Made by a program: the position numbers and the translations under genes
Assembly (NCBI GenBank): GCA_020853755.1
Contig: JADYYG010000014.1
Location: 88,913-152,912, forward strand
Direction of reading: 5' to 3'
Length of the DNA stretch: 64,000 nt
Origin: Dehalococcoidia bacterium
GTDB taxonomy: Bacteria; Chloroflexota; Dehalococcoidia; Tepidiformales; Tepidiformaceae
Notes under the pieces: model-generated
What the model saw: only the letters and a program-made list of their open reading frames with translations
Database searches by the model: none
What the model was told of the DNA's origin: nothing
Shown: positions 31,350 through 40,040 of the stretch, in pieces
Numbering within the stretch: the stretch's first letter is position 1
How the letters are laid out: each line of letters starts with the position of its first letter

Positions 31350-33404
31350 TTGAGAGTCTTCGTCACGACGATTTTCGCCGCGCTGGTGCTCGTTCTGCTT
31401 CGCGAGGCAGCCCCAGCATTCGCGGCCGTTCCGCAACGGCCATGGACCGAACCGGAGGCCTGCCAGTCGCCCGGCGGCCCCCAGAACATCAAGCCGGCAA
31501 CCCTGTTCTACGACGCCAGTGGCCCCGGGGCGATCATCAACGGCAACTACATCGCCTTCGTCTGCAATTACGGATTCGAACGCGTGAATCCGGCGGGCCG
31601 GACCGCTGGTGTCGCTGTCAGCGTCGATTACTGTGGAGGCCCGGTTCAGCCCGCGAAACGGGAGACTGGCAGCTACACCACTTACGCCGGTGAGTTCACC
31701 GTGCGCCATCAGCGTTGGCTTCTCCAGAACGGCGCCCTTGTCGTGATCGTGGTCTACACCAATGCCCACGGCGGCATGGACGACTTCACCGCCCAGGAGA
31801 TGGTCACCGGTTCCCAGAACCTCGCCGACCTCAACCGTCCCCAGGGAGCTGTGCCCTGCCCTGGTGGCGGAACGACCCAGAACCCTGGCGGCGGCACCGG
31901 ATCCGGCGGATGGAGCATCTCTCTCACGGCCTCTGCTACCGACCTCGTCGCTGGCAACGACTTCGTCCTCACCGCGACTGCGAACAAAAACGTCAGCGGC
32001 ACGGGATTCGCCATCTTCATCGTCAACCAGACCGACAACGAGATCGTCTGGTGCCAGAACGTCGCAGTATGCACCTATACGGATTTCAAGAACGAACCAG
32101 GCGCCCGGACGTACCAGGCCTTCGTCGCCAACCTCCAGGGGCAGGACACCCAGGCGAGTTCTGGCACGATCGCCGTGCAGTGGAAGGCGTGGATGGGCAC
32201 TGTCACGCTCTCGGTCGCCGACGCAACTGTGGATGCAGGCGACGTGGTTCACCTCATCGCGACGGCGAACCCCACCATCAACGGGTCGGTCTACATGATC
32301 CGGGTCGAGCGGACAGACTCGGGCTTCGGTGGCAACTGCCTGGAATCACCCTGCGACAAGACGGACACGTACGACGCGGGCGTGAGCTACACCTACGTCG
32401 CTAAGGTGCTGAAGAACGACGGCACGGATCTTCGGGCGTCGAGCAGTCCGTTAACGGTCACCTGGGAGGCGACCGAAGAGTGGGCGGGCCGCGTCTTCCT
32501 GATGACGGCCGGGGGAGTGGACTCGGTGAAGCCCGGCGTGCGTGTCGTCCTTGAGGCCTACGCGGACCCGCCGCTGACAAACACCGACCTCGTGGTGCGC
32601 GTCAGCGAGGTCGAAGGATCGGGCCAATCCGTGACCTGTGAAGACAGCACAGCAGCCCGTTGCACGATGGTCGTGCAATCCTCCTCGGCGCTGACGAGGA
32701 TCTTCTCGGCCGTGGTCGTGAAGCGCGATGGCAGCGGTGGCGTGAAAGCGACGGCTTCGGACCTTGTCAGCGTGACCTGGTCCTCGTCCGGGATGCCCTT
32801 TCCCTGCACCGATGGCTGGGCTGCCGACGAGGTCAGCGGCGCCGTCACCGTCTTGATTGGCGACCGCGACCGGGTGCCGCTGAAAAAGGGGGACATCATC
32901 TGCCCGCGGGACACCGTCGAGACCGGCCCGGATGGAAACGTGCTTGGCCACTACGAGGAGCGCGGGCTGTTCAACCCGGCAGTTGGCTCGGGTGTTGCCT
33001 ACAACGCCGAGGTGAAAGTGAAGCCGAACACCCAGCTCTCCCTGAACTTCTTCGATCAGAGTGTCCATTTCACGTACTTCGACATGAAGGTTGGGAGTGC
33101 CGAGTACGTCGTGAACGGTATCCGCAAGTCGGACTTCCGGATCAAGTCGCCGGTTGCCGTCGCCAGCGTCCGGGGTACCCGCTTCACGGTGGACGTTGCC
33201 CCGGGCAGCGGCGTGACGACGGTGCGGTCTTATGAACACGAAGTGCTTGTCACGCCGAACGACACCACGCTCAACCCCGTGAGCGTCTTCGGTGGTCAGC
33301 AGGTCACCATCCAGCCGGGCGTCACGCCGACGGTCGCCTCATTCATCGGGTCGCTGGGAAACAAGCGCCGGTTGCCGTCGCTAACGCGCGAGGGAGCGAA
33401 CTAG
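31350..33404 (+). CDS. Secreted protein with three Ig-like Cys-pair repeats and a FecR domain
   Basis: 684 residues from a TTG start preceded by GGGAGAGGGA. The signal peptide VFVTTIFAALVLVLLREAAPAFA is followed by a 150-residue N-terminal domain. Three related beta-sandwich units of about 95 residues begin near 188 (SISLTASATDLVAGNDFVLTA), 283 (VTLSVADATVDAGDVVHLIA) and 380 (RVFLMTAGGVDSVKPGVRVV). Each has a pair of Cys a few residues apart in its middle (WCQNVAVC, NCLESPC, TCEDSTAARC), probably a disulfide. Residues about 505-660 are a FecR-type domain (VPLKKGDIICPRDTVETGPDG, KSPVAVASVRGTRFTVDV, VFGGQQVTIQPG). Such proteins sit on the cell surface; no sigma or anti-sigma gene lies nearby, so iron-dicitrate-type signalling should not be inferred. 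Confidence 0.83.
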   Translation: MRVFVTTIFAALVLVLLREAAPAFAAVPQRPWTEPEACQSPGGPQNIKPATLFYDASGPGAIINGNYIAFVCNYGFERVNPAGRTAGVAVSVDYCGGPVQPAKRETGSYTTYAGEFTVRHQRWLLQNGALVVIVVYTNAHGGMDDFTAQEMVTGSQNLADLNRPQGAVPCPGGGTTQNPGGGTGSGGWSISLTASATDLVAGNDFVLTATANKNVSGTGFAIFIVNQTDNEIVWCQNVAVCTYTDFKNEPGARTYQAFVANLQGQDTQASSGTIAVQWKAWMGTVTLSVADATVDAGDVVHLIATANPTINGSVYMIRVERTDSGFGGNCLESPCDKTDTYDAGVSYTYVAKVLKNDGTDLRASSSPLTVTWEATEEWAGRVFLMTAGGVDSVKPGVRVVLEAYADPPLTNTDLVVRVSEVEGSGQSVTCEDSTAARCTMVVQSSSALTRIFSAVVVKRDGSGGVKATASDLVSVTWSSSGMPFPCTDGWAADEVSGAVTVLIGDRDRVPLKKGDIICPRDTVETGPDGNVLGHYEERGLFNPAVGSGVAYNAEVKVKPNTQLSLNFFDQSVHFTYFDMKVGSAEYVVNGIRKSDFRIKSPVAVASVRGTRFTVDVAPGSGVTTVRSYEHEVLVTPNDTTLNPVSVFGGQQVTIQPGVTPTVASFIGSLGNKRRLPSLTREGAN

Positions 33405-33426
33405 CGCTGCAAGGTGCCCGTCGCCT

Positions 33427-34092
33427 TCAGTACTTCGAAACGTTCAACTCGTCCATGTGCCCGGTGACCGTATAGACCACCCGTTCGCAGATGTTCGTGC
33501 AGCGGTCCGCGATGCGCTCGAGGTTGTGCGCGCACCAGATCAGGTATGTGTTGCGCTGGACCGTCGCCGGGTCGGCGATCATCGCCTGGATGCTGGCGTC
33601 GTAGACGGCGTCCTGGAGTTGATCGACTGCATCGTCGGAATCGCAGATAGCGCGCGCCGCATCGACGTCGTGCTCGATGTACGCCTTCAGGCTCGCCCGC
33701 AGCATCTCGACCGCCTTTTCGGCCATGACCGGGATGTACCCCAGCTTCCGGGGCAGCGGCTCATCGCCCAGCATCAGGTTGATCCGCGCGATGCCTTCGG
33801 CGTGGTCCGCGATCCGCTCCAGGTCCGTGATGATATAGAGGATGCTGGCCAGCGAGCGCAGGTCCGTCGCCATCGGCTGTTGCGATGCAATCACGAAGAT
33901 GGTCCGGTTCTCGATTTCGAAGCGCTTGTGGTTCACCCGGTTATCGTCATCGATGATCTTCCGGGACCATGCTGCATCGCCGTCGCGCAGTGCCTGGACG
34001 GCGTCCAGGATCGCCTTTTCGGTCATCGAGCCGAGGATCAGCACGTCGTCCTGGAGTTGGCGCAACTCGGCATTGAACAGGTCACGTGTCAT
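33427..34092 (-). CDS. phoU: Phosphate-signalling protein PhoU
   Basis: 221 residues with two PhoU repeats. Each has the E/DxxxD metal-binding pattern: LASILYIITDLERIADHAEGIAR in the first and LIWCAHNLERIADRCTNICERV in the second. PhoU links the Pst transporter to the PhoR-type kinase and keeps the Pho response off when phosphate is plentiful. It is divergent from a PhoB/PhoR-like pair, which supports a phosphate role for that pair. Start ATG follows AGGAGAGG; TAGAAT (34133-34128) is a possible -10. Confidence 0.93.
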   Translation of the reverse strand: MTRDLFNAELRQLQDDVLILGSMTEKAILDAVQALRDGDAAWSRKIIDDDNRVNHKRFEIENRTIFVIASQQPMATDLRSLASILYIITDLERIADHAEGIARINLMLGDEPLPRKLGYIPVMAEKAVEMLRASLKAYIEHDVDAARAICDSDDAVDQLQDAVYDASIQAMIADPATVQRNTYLIWCAHNLERIADRCTNICERVVYTVTGHMDELNVSKY

Positions 34093-34461
34093 GGGGCGCC
34101 TCTCCTCAGCCTGCTACCGGCATGCGTATTCTATCGCCCACTGCACGGCAATCTATTAACGGGGCGTTCATGGTTCCGCGGGTTCGCGTCCGAACGGTTC
34201 AGTCCGGCATTTCGGGCCGTTCGCCAAACGATTGCCGAGGTTTTACCCGGAGTTTGCAGAGACCTCGTGACTCCGGCCGGTCCGCCGCCGAACATACCGG
34301 TAGCAGCGGGCTGGATTACGGCCCCGGCCCGCGCATTCACCCTTTGGTGGTCGAGGGCTCCAGGCTCGCCTACCCCGTCCCGGCACGAGCCGGGTGGCAG
34401 GCCCGGAGCCCTCGGCGCATACTGCGATGGCACCGTCAGCGAAGTCAGGAGAGGAAGCGCT
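34093..34461. promoter_or_regulatory. Divergent control region between phoU and the response regulator gene
   Basis: About 370 bases without a credible gene. It holds TAGAAT (34133-34128, minus strand) toward phoU and an AGGAGAGGAAG ribosome-binding site before the regulator's GTG. GTTC recurs at 34166, 34173, 34182 and 34197. GGTTTTACCCG followed 11 bases later by GAGTTTGCAGA (near 34239-34260) looks like an 11-base direct repeat of the PhoP/PhoB-box kind. The binding-site suggestion is speculative. Confidence 0.4.
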
Positions 34462-35139
34462 GTGCAGAAGATCCTCCTCGTCGACGATGAGGCGAACATC
34501 CGGGACCTCAACGCGATGTACCTCGAAAAAGAGGGCTTCGCGGTTGAACACGCCGCCAACGGCGCCGACGCTATCAGCCGGTTCGATCAGGTGCAGCCCC
34601 AACTCGTCGTCCTCGATGTGATGATGCCCGGCATGGACGGCTTCGAAGTCTGTCGCGAATTGCGGCGCGAGAGCGACGTGCCCATCCTCATGCTCACCGC
34701 CCGCAGCGAGGACGTCGACAAGATCGTTGGCCTCGAACTCGGCGCCGATGACTACATGACCAAGCCCTTCAACCCGCGTGAACTCGTCGCACGGGTGAAG
34801 CGCATCCTCCACCGCGTCGAAGGTGGGCGGAAGCCCCAGAACGCCATCTCGGTCTCGAACCTGTCGGTCGACAAGGCCCGGCGCGAGGCCCGCGTCGACG
34901 GCGACGAACTCACCCTGCGGACGAAGGAGTTCGACCTCCTCGTCGCCTTTGTCGAGAACCCCGGCATCGCCCTCACTCGCGACCAATTGCTCGGCTCCGT
35001 CTGGGGATATGACTTCGCCGGCGAGACTCGGACGGTCGACGTTCACGTCCAGCACCTGCGTTCGAAACTGAACAACGCAAAGGTCCAGATTGAGACGCTG
35101 CGCGGCGTTGGCTACAAGCTGGTCGAAGCCACGGCCTGA
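34462..35139 (+). CDS. OmpR/PhoB-family response regulator
   Basis: 225 residues from a GTG start with AGGAGAGGAAG upstream. The receiver domain has acidic pair Asp8-Asp9 (ILLVDDEANIR), the phospho-acceptor Asp in LVVLDVMMPGMDG (about 52) and Lys in DDYMTKPFNPRELVARV (about 101). The C-terminal winged helix (about 130-225) has LTLRTKEFDLLVAFVENPG, LLGSVWGYDF and RTVDVHVQHLRSKL. Next to phoU and 57 bases before a histidine kinase gene, so most likely the PhoB/PhoP-type regulator of phosphate starvation, although general PhoB/ResD-like roles remain possible. Confidence 0.92.
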   Translation: MQKILLVDDEANIRDLNAMYLEKEGFAVEHAANGADAISRFDQVQPQLVVLDVMMPGMDGFEVCRELRRESDVPILMLTARSEDVDKIVGLELGADDYMTKPFNPRELVARVKRILHRVEGGRKPQNAISVSNLSVDKARREARVDGDELTLRTKEFDLLVAFVENPGIALTRDQLLGSVWGYDFAGETRTVDVHVQHLRSKLNNAKVQIETLRGVGYKLVEATA

Positions 35140-35196
35140 GCCAAAGTGCGGGACGCGCATTGCGCACGTCGCGCTGATGTCTCAGGGTGATATTCC

Positions 35197-36702
35197 GTGG
35201 GAAGCCTCCAGGTTCGCCTCTTCACCACGTACCTCTTCATTATCGCGGTTACGCTCGGCCTCGCCGCGCTCAGCCTGCTGCTCCAACTCGGCGAATACCG
35301 CGACTCCATCTCCTACGGCAACCTCGAAGACCTCGGCCGGCTGGTGAACAGCCAGGCCGGCCTCGCCATCAACCGGCCGGTGCAGGACCAGCAGGCGCCG
35401 GCGCCCGAACCAAACCAGCTGCTTATTGACCTCGCCGCCTTCTTCAATGGTGACGAATCCGGCAGCTTCAAGCGCGATACCGCCGTCGCCGTTATTGACC
35501 CCGACGGCCGCGTCATCCCCGGGCTCTTCCAGAGCCGGGGCGTGCCCCTCGACGGCGCGATCGTGCGTGACCTCGCGGGCCAGGCGCCCGCCGCCCGCGA
35601 AACGGACCCGCGCCGCTGCCGCCTCGATACGGTCGAGGGTCCCGACCTGCTCTGCGTGAGCGCCCCGCTGAGCGAAGAGGTGCGCCAGGCGCTCGCGGGA
35701 ACCAACGCCTCGGCGATCATCGTTGCGCGGCCCGCAGCCAGCCTCGGCCAGATCACCGGCGACCTCTTTCCCCGGCTCGTGTTCTCGGGGCTTATCGGCG
35801 TGGCCGCGGCGCTCGTGCTCGGGTTCGCCCTCAGCCAGAGCGTGGCTGCGCCGCTGCGAAACATCGCCCGCGCAGCCCGCAGCGTGGCACGCGGCAACTA
35901 CCGCCAGCGCGTGCCTGCCACTGGCCCGCGCGAGGTGCGCGACCTTGCGGCGAACTTCAATCGGATGACCGAGGAGGTGCAGCGCTCGCAGCAGACCCTG
36001 CGCGACTTCCTCGCCAACATCTCCCACGAACTAAAGACGCCGCTCACCTCCATCCGCGGCTTCAGCGAGGCCATGCTCGACGGCACCATCGACGACCAGG
36101 TGGGCATCGAACGCTCCGCGCGCATCATCAGCGACGAATCGAACCGCGTGTTGCGTCTCGTCCAGGAGCTGTTAGACCTGTCGCGTATCGAAAGCGGCCA
36201 GGTCTCCATGCAGCAGGACGACGTGGACCTGCACGAGTTGTTCGAGCATGTGGGCGAGGTGTTCGCCCTTCGCAGCGAGGAGTCCGGCGTGGGGCTCGAC
36301 ATCTCGATCCAGGGGGCCGCTCACATTCGCGGCGACTTCGACCGCCTTGAACAGGTGATGAACAACCTGCTCGACAACGCCTTCCGCCACACGCCCGGGG
36401 ATGGCAAGGTGACGGTCGCCTGCCGCGACCTCCAGCCGGGCACGCTCCAGGTGACGGTGGCGGACAACGGACCTGGCATCGCCCAGGCTGACCTGCCCCA
36501 CCTGTTCGAACGGTTCTACCGGGGCGATAACTCGGGCGGGGCGCCGAAGAAGGGCTATGGCCTCGGGCTGGCCATTTCGCGCGAAATCGTCCGCGCCCAC
36601 GGCGGCGAGATCTGGGCGACGAGCGAGCCGGGGCGAGGCACCACCTTCGTGTTTACGCTGCCCACCGCGGGCCGAGGATCACGGAAAGCCGCCGCGAAAT
36701 AG
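35197..36702 (+). CDS. Sensor histidine kinase (PhoR/ResE-like)
   Basis: 501 residues from a GTG start. First membrane helix about 10-30, extracytoplasmic sensor about 31-190 with two Cys (PRRCRLD, DLLCVS), second helix about 192-215 (LVFSGLIGVAAALVLGFALS). Then a HAMP domain (SVARGNYRQRVPATGPREVRDL), the HisKA box NISHELKTPLTSIRGF (phospho-acceptor His277) and the ATPase blocks NNLLDNAFRHTP, VADNGPGIAQADL and GYGLGLAISREIV. It phosphorylates the upstream regulator. The last 50 bases overlap the convergent kinase-like gene on the other strand. Confidence 0.93.
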   Translation: MGSLQVRLFTTYLFIIAVTLGLAALSLLLQLGEYRDSISYGNLEDLGRLVNSQAGLAINRPVQDQQAPAPEPNQLLIDLAAFFNGDESGSFKRDTAVAVIDPDGRVIPGLFQSRGVPLDGAIVRDLAGQAPAARETDPRRCRLDTVEGPDLLCVSAPLSEEVRQALAGTNASAIIVARPAASLGQITGDLFPRLVFSGLIGVAAALVLGFALSQSVAAPLRNIARAARSVARGNYRQRVPATGPREVRDLAANFNRMTEEVQRSQQTLRDFLANISHELKTPLTSIRGFSEAMLDGTIDDQVGIERSARIISDESNRVLRLVQELLDLSRIESGQVSMQQDDVDLHELFEHVGEVFALRSEESGVGLDISIQGAAHIRGDFDRLEQVMNNLLDNAFRHTPGDGKVTVACRDLQPGTLQVTVADNGPGIAQADLPHLFERFYRGDNSGGAPKKGYGLGLAISREIVRAHGGEIWATSEPGRGTTFVFTLPTAGRGSRKAAAK

Positions 36703-37621
36703 CGTCCATCGTGCCGCCGGGGCCCATCCCGATGAAGCGCACGGCCCAGCCCGCCATCACCACCGCCATCCGGTAGAGTCCGCTCGCTTCGTAGTACTCG
36801 AGGTCGTGGAGCGGTTGGCCGGTCACGCCTTCGTAGGCGTCGGCGAGCAGCGTGCGGCTGCCCGGCATGCCCATGCCGCCGAAGACCGTGTGGAGCGCCG
36901 CGTAGAATCCGAGGTCAGACCGCGGGTCGCCGATGCCGGCGACCTCCCAGTCGAGCACCGTCACCACGGTGTTGCCGCGAAACAGGTAGTTCCCCGGGTT
37001 CGGGTCGCCGTGAAGGAGCGCGAACCGCGCGCTCGGCGGTTCGTTCTGGCGGAGCCACTCGCCCAGCGCGACCAGGAGCGGCGCGCGGGCGATGCGGAGG
37101 CGTTCGGCCCGCGCCCGCCACGGCGCGAGTTCCGAGTCCGAAGGCGTCACGGCCGCCGTGCCCGAAGGGAGCAGGAAGTCGAGGCCGGCCTGCCGCCAGT
37201 CGACCGCGTGGATGGCAGCCAGCGCTGCGGCCCCCGCATCCAACCGCGGCGAACGGCCATACCAGAAGAGTGGCAGCGTCTCGCCCGCCACGCGCTCCAT
37301 GATGAAGAACGGCACTCCGAGCACGGTCAGGTCAGGTTCGAACCACGCGACCGCTGGGACCGGCACTTCCGTCCGCGAGAGCGCGCGCATCACGCGGAAC
37401 TGCATCGAGACGTCGTATGGCGCGAGGATGCCGTCGGGCCGCTGCGGACGCAGCACGAGGGGGAGGTCGACCATTTCGTCCCCGGCCCGGACGCGCGCAT
37501 CGAAGCTGACGGTGTCGTTGCTGGCGCCAGCGGGCATGCCCTGGACGTTGACCACTTCGACGCTCGAGGCCGAAGGCAACCGCCGCGCGAGGTACTCCGC
37601 GAGTGCCTCGCGCCAGGCCAT
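36653..37621 (-). CDS. Aminoglycoside-phosphotransferase-fold kinase (APH/ACAD10-like)
   Basis: 322 residues. LLHGDPNPGNYLFRGNTV (catalytic HGDxxxxN) and VVTVLDWEVAGIGDPRSDLGFY (metal-binding DWE) are the Brenner motifs of APH-fold kinases. The N-terminal VLRPQRPDGILAPYDVSMQFRVMRAL resembles the ACAD10/11-associated subgroup, which in bacteria includes kinases acting on hydroxyacyl-CoA or small hydroxyl compounds. Start ATG (37619-37621) overlaps the stop of the upstream paralogue by one base. The 3' end overlaps the histidine kinase gene tail to tail by 50 bases. An apparent longer frame to 38242 is the shadow of the neighbouring gene. Confidence 0.83.
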   Translation of the reverse strand: MAWREALAEYLARRLPSASSVEVVNVQGMPAGASNDTVSFDARVRAGDEMVDLPLVLRPQRPDGILAPYDVSMQFRVMRALSRTEVPVPAVAWFEPDLTVLGVPFFIMERVAGETLPLFWYGRSPRLDAGAAALAAIHAVDWRQAGLDFLLPSGTAAVTPSDSELAPWRARAERLRIARAPLLVALGEWLRQNEPPSARFALLHGDPNPGNYLFRGNTVVTVLDWEVAGIGDPRSDLGFYAALHTVFGGMGMPGSRTLLADAYEGVTGQPLHDLEYYEASGLYRMAVVMAGWAVRFIGMGPGGTMDAISRRLSVILGPRWAA

Positions 37622-38562
37622 CAGTCCAGCTCGGCGAGTGATTGCTGGAGCAGGCCGGTGAGCTGTTCGAGGGTGTACCACGGTTCGCTCGCGTTGAAGC
37701 GCACCCAGCCGTGGTAGATGACCCCCAGTTCGAACAACCAGCGCGCCCGGAAGTAGGCCATCCCCGAGAGCGGTGTCCCGGAAGCCGCCCCGTACGCCAG
37801 CGCGAATGGCTGGCTGTCGGCGGGCCCGAACGGGCTCCCCTTGAGGTGTGAAAGCGCGAGAAGCTGGCCCACATCGCTCCGTGGGTCCGAGATGCGGGCC
37901 TGCTCCCAGTCCACCACGGCGACCACATCTTCGCCGCGGAAGAGGTAGTTGAAGATGTTGATATCGCCCTGGCAGAGCGCGAGACGGCCGTCTGCCGGGG
38001 CGTGTTCCCGGAGCAACGCGAGGGCGCCCCGCAGGAGCGGGTCGTGTTCGCAGGCGAAGGCGGGCATGCGCGCCTCGATGGAGTCGAGCTCCGCGAGGAT
38101 GCCAGCCTGCGGCGACGCCGGCGCCCCAAGGAACGCCAGGCCCAGTCCCCGCCAATCCGCGTTGTGGATGGCGGCGACCGCGCTCGTGAAATTCGCGAAG
38201 CTCGGGTGCGGGGCGACGCCCATATGCGGCGCGTCGACCCACTCCATCACGATGAATGGCGCGCCCAGCGGCCGCGGCGACGGTTCGCTGGCGATGATAG
38301 CCGGCACGGGAACTTCGGACGTTGCGAGAGCCGCGATCACGCGCCCTTCGCGGATGACATCGTAGGGCTGGAAGATGCCCTGCTCGCGCTCCATCCGCAG
38401 GCAGATGACGCGCGGGCCGCTGCCCAGCAATTCAACCCGGCAGGTGATGTTCGAAGCCCCGCCATCGACCGGCGTCACCGAGACGACGCGGGCGTCGTGA
38501 AAGCCCGGGAGACGGTTCAGCCATGCTTCGAAGGTGGCGGGCATTGGGGTCACGCATGGCAT
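37621..38562 (-). CDS. Aminoglycoside-phosphotransferase-fold kinase paralogue with altered catalytic His
   Basis: 313 residues, clearly related to its downstream neighbour (ICLRMEREQGIFQPYDVIREGRVI, VPVPAIIASEP, WVDAPHMG). The catalytic loop is LCQGDINIFNYLFRGEDV, with Gln for the usual His while the catalytic Asp and Asn remain; VVAVVDWEQARISDPRSDVG is intact. The pair may form a heteromer or act in sequence. Start is either ATG 38562 or the in-frame ATG 38544; neither has a clear Shine-Dalgarno. Divergent from folC, whose leaderless promoter lies in the 64-base gap. Confidence 0.8.
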   Translation of the reverse strand: MPCVTPMPATFEAWLNRLPGFHDARVVSVTPVDGGASNITCRVELLGSGPRVICLRMEREQGIFQPYDVIREGRVIAALATSEVPVPAIIASEPSPRPLGAPFIVMEWVDAPHMGVAPHPSFANFTSAVAAIHNADWRGLGLAFLGAPASPQAGILAELDSIEARMPAFACEHDPLLRGALALLREHAPADGRLALCQGDINIFNYLFRGEDVVAVVDWEQARISDPRSDVGQLLALSHLKGSPFGPADSQPFALAYGAASGTPLSGMAYFRARWLFELGVIYHGWVRFNASEPWYTLEQLTGLLQQSLAELD

Positions 38563-38614
38563 TCTCCGGGCGCGGCTGCGCGCTGTCGAACGCGCCGCCC
38601 GCGGCGAACCGCCC

Positions 38615-38620
38615 TACAAT
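38615..38620 (+). promoter_or_regulatory. -10 element TACAAT, leaderless GTG start of folC
   Basis: TACAAT ends exactly six bases before the GTG at 38627. It supports this start over an upstream ATG at 38534, which would place the promoter inside the gene. Confidence 0.6.
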
Positions 38621-38626
38621 CACGGC

Positions 38627-39967
38627 GTGGAGTACAACGAAGCGCTCGACTACCTGCTTTCGCTGACCGATATGGAGCGCGGCTTCCAGGCCTCGCCGAA
38701 CCCCACGATGAACCTCGAGTCCGTCCGGTCCCTGCTTTCGCGGTTGAATAACCCGCAGCGTGGCCGGCCGACGGTCCATGTCACCGGTTCGAAAGGAAAA
38801 GGCACCACCGCCGCGCTGATCGCCGGGGTTCTCCAGCGCGCCGGCAACGTCACCGGGCTGTACACGAGCCCCCACCTTCACTCCTTCACCGAACGCATCG
38901 CCATCGATGGCGACGCGGTCTCTCCGGAGGAGTTTGCCGCTGGTCTCAGCGCCATCAAGGACGCCGTCGAAGCCGAACGCGAAAGTGTCCACGGCGACGT
39001 GAGCACCTTCGGCGTGCTGACCGCCCTGTTCTTCTGGCTCATGCGGGCACAGGTGCCGCGCGTCAGCTGGCAGGTGGTCGAAGTCGGCCTCGGCGGCACC
39101 TTCGATGCCACGAACGTGATCGACCCTCCGGAAATCGCCGTGATCACGCCGATTTCGCTCGAACACACAGCCATCCTCGGCAACACCCCCGGCGAGATCG
39201 CGCGGGACAAGGCCGGCATTATCAAGTCCGGCACGACTGCCATCGTTGGCCCGCAGCGGGACCCGTCCGTCCTCGATGTCATTGCCGAACGCTGCGATGA
39301 AGTGGGTGCGACCCTTGTCGATGTCGCATCGCTCTACCAGTACGAGATCCTCGAAAAGTTCCCCTTCGGGCAGTCCTTCCGGCTCATCGGCCCGAATGGC
39401 GAGCGGCGGATGCGGACTCCGATGCTCGGCGCGCACCTCGTCGCCAACGCCGCGACCGCGGTGGCCGCCGCCGAGGCCATCCGGGCCCGTGGCTTCAGCA
39501 TCTCCGAACAGGCCATCGTCGACGGCATCGCCCATGTTCGCGTTCCCGGCCGGCTGGAGGTCATGGGTCAAAAGCCGCTCATCGTAGCGGACGGCGCGCA
39601 CAACGGCGAAAGCGCCGAGGCGCTCGCGACCGCGCTCAAGGAGTACTTCGACTGGCGGCGCCTCTTCCTCGTCATCGGCTGTAACCAGGACAAGGACGTC
39701 CGCGAGATCGGCTTCAAGCTGGCCAAACTCTGCGAACTCATCGTCTGCTGCCGGTTTAACAACCCGCGCGCGATGGACCCCTACCAGATGATCCAGGAGA
39801 TCGGCTTCCTCGGGCCTGCGGCTGTGGCCGAGGAATCAGTCGCGGACGGCATCGATACGGCCCTCTCCCACGCCTCGGAGGGAGATCTGGTATGCGTCAC
39901 CGGATCGTTATATGTAGTGGCTGAAGCACGCGAACACATCCTCGGTGAGAGTGTCATCCGGCGGTAA
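38627..39967 (+). CDS. folC: Folylpolyglutamate synthase / dihydrofolate synthase
   Basis: 446 residues from GTG (reading MEYNEALDYLLSLTDMERG, the usual FolC N-terminus). The P-loop VTGSKGKGTTAALIAG (about 50-65), TSPHLHSFTERIAIDG, the metal-binding VEVGLGGTFDATNVID, ISLEHTAILGNTPGEIARDKAGIIK and VPGRLEVMGQKPLIVADGAHN identify the Mur-ligase-like FolC family. It adds glutamate to folates and, in bifunctional members, to dihydropteroate. The MetF-like gene 4 kb downstream shares the folate theme, but there is no operon link. Confidence 0.92.
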   Translation: MEYNEALDYLLSLTDMERGFQASPNPTMNLESVRSLLSRLNNPQRGRPTVHVTGSKGKGTTAALIAGVLQRAGNVTGLYTSPHLHSFTERIAIDGDAVSPEEFAAGLSAIKDAVEAERESVHGDVSTFGVLTALFFWLMRAQVPRVSWQVVEVGLGGTFDATNVIDPPEIAVITPISLEHTAILGNTPGEIARDKAGIIKSGTTAIVGPQRDPSVLDVIAERCDEVGATLVDVASLYQYEILEKFPFGQSFRLIGPNGERRMRTPMLGAHLVANAATAVAAAEAIRARGFSISEQAIVDGIAHVRVPGRLEVMGQKPLIVADGAHNGESAEALATALKEYFDWRRLFLVIGCNQDKDVREIGFKLAKLCELIVCCRFNNPRAMDPYQMIQEIGFLGPAAVAEESVADGIDTALSHASEGDLVCVTGSLYVVAEAREHILGESVIRR

Positions 39968-40040
39968 TTTGACCCGTCCGTGAATCGCACTCAGGATCGA
40001 ACGCGGAGCGAAAACCACTCGCTTGCCCTTGGAGGGGAAT

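Noticed and set aside
31350..33404. FecR-domain protein considered as an iron-dicitrate signalling anti-sigma factor
   Set aside because: It has a signal peptide and tandem Ig-like repeats, the FecR domain is at the C-terminus, and no sigma factor or TonB receptor is present.
37622..38242. Upstream extension of the APH-like gene ending at 36653
   Set aside because: It is the out-of-frame shadow of the upstream paralogue; the ATG at 37621 is coupled to that gene's stop and starts the conserved domain.
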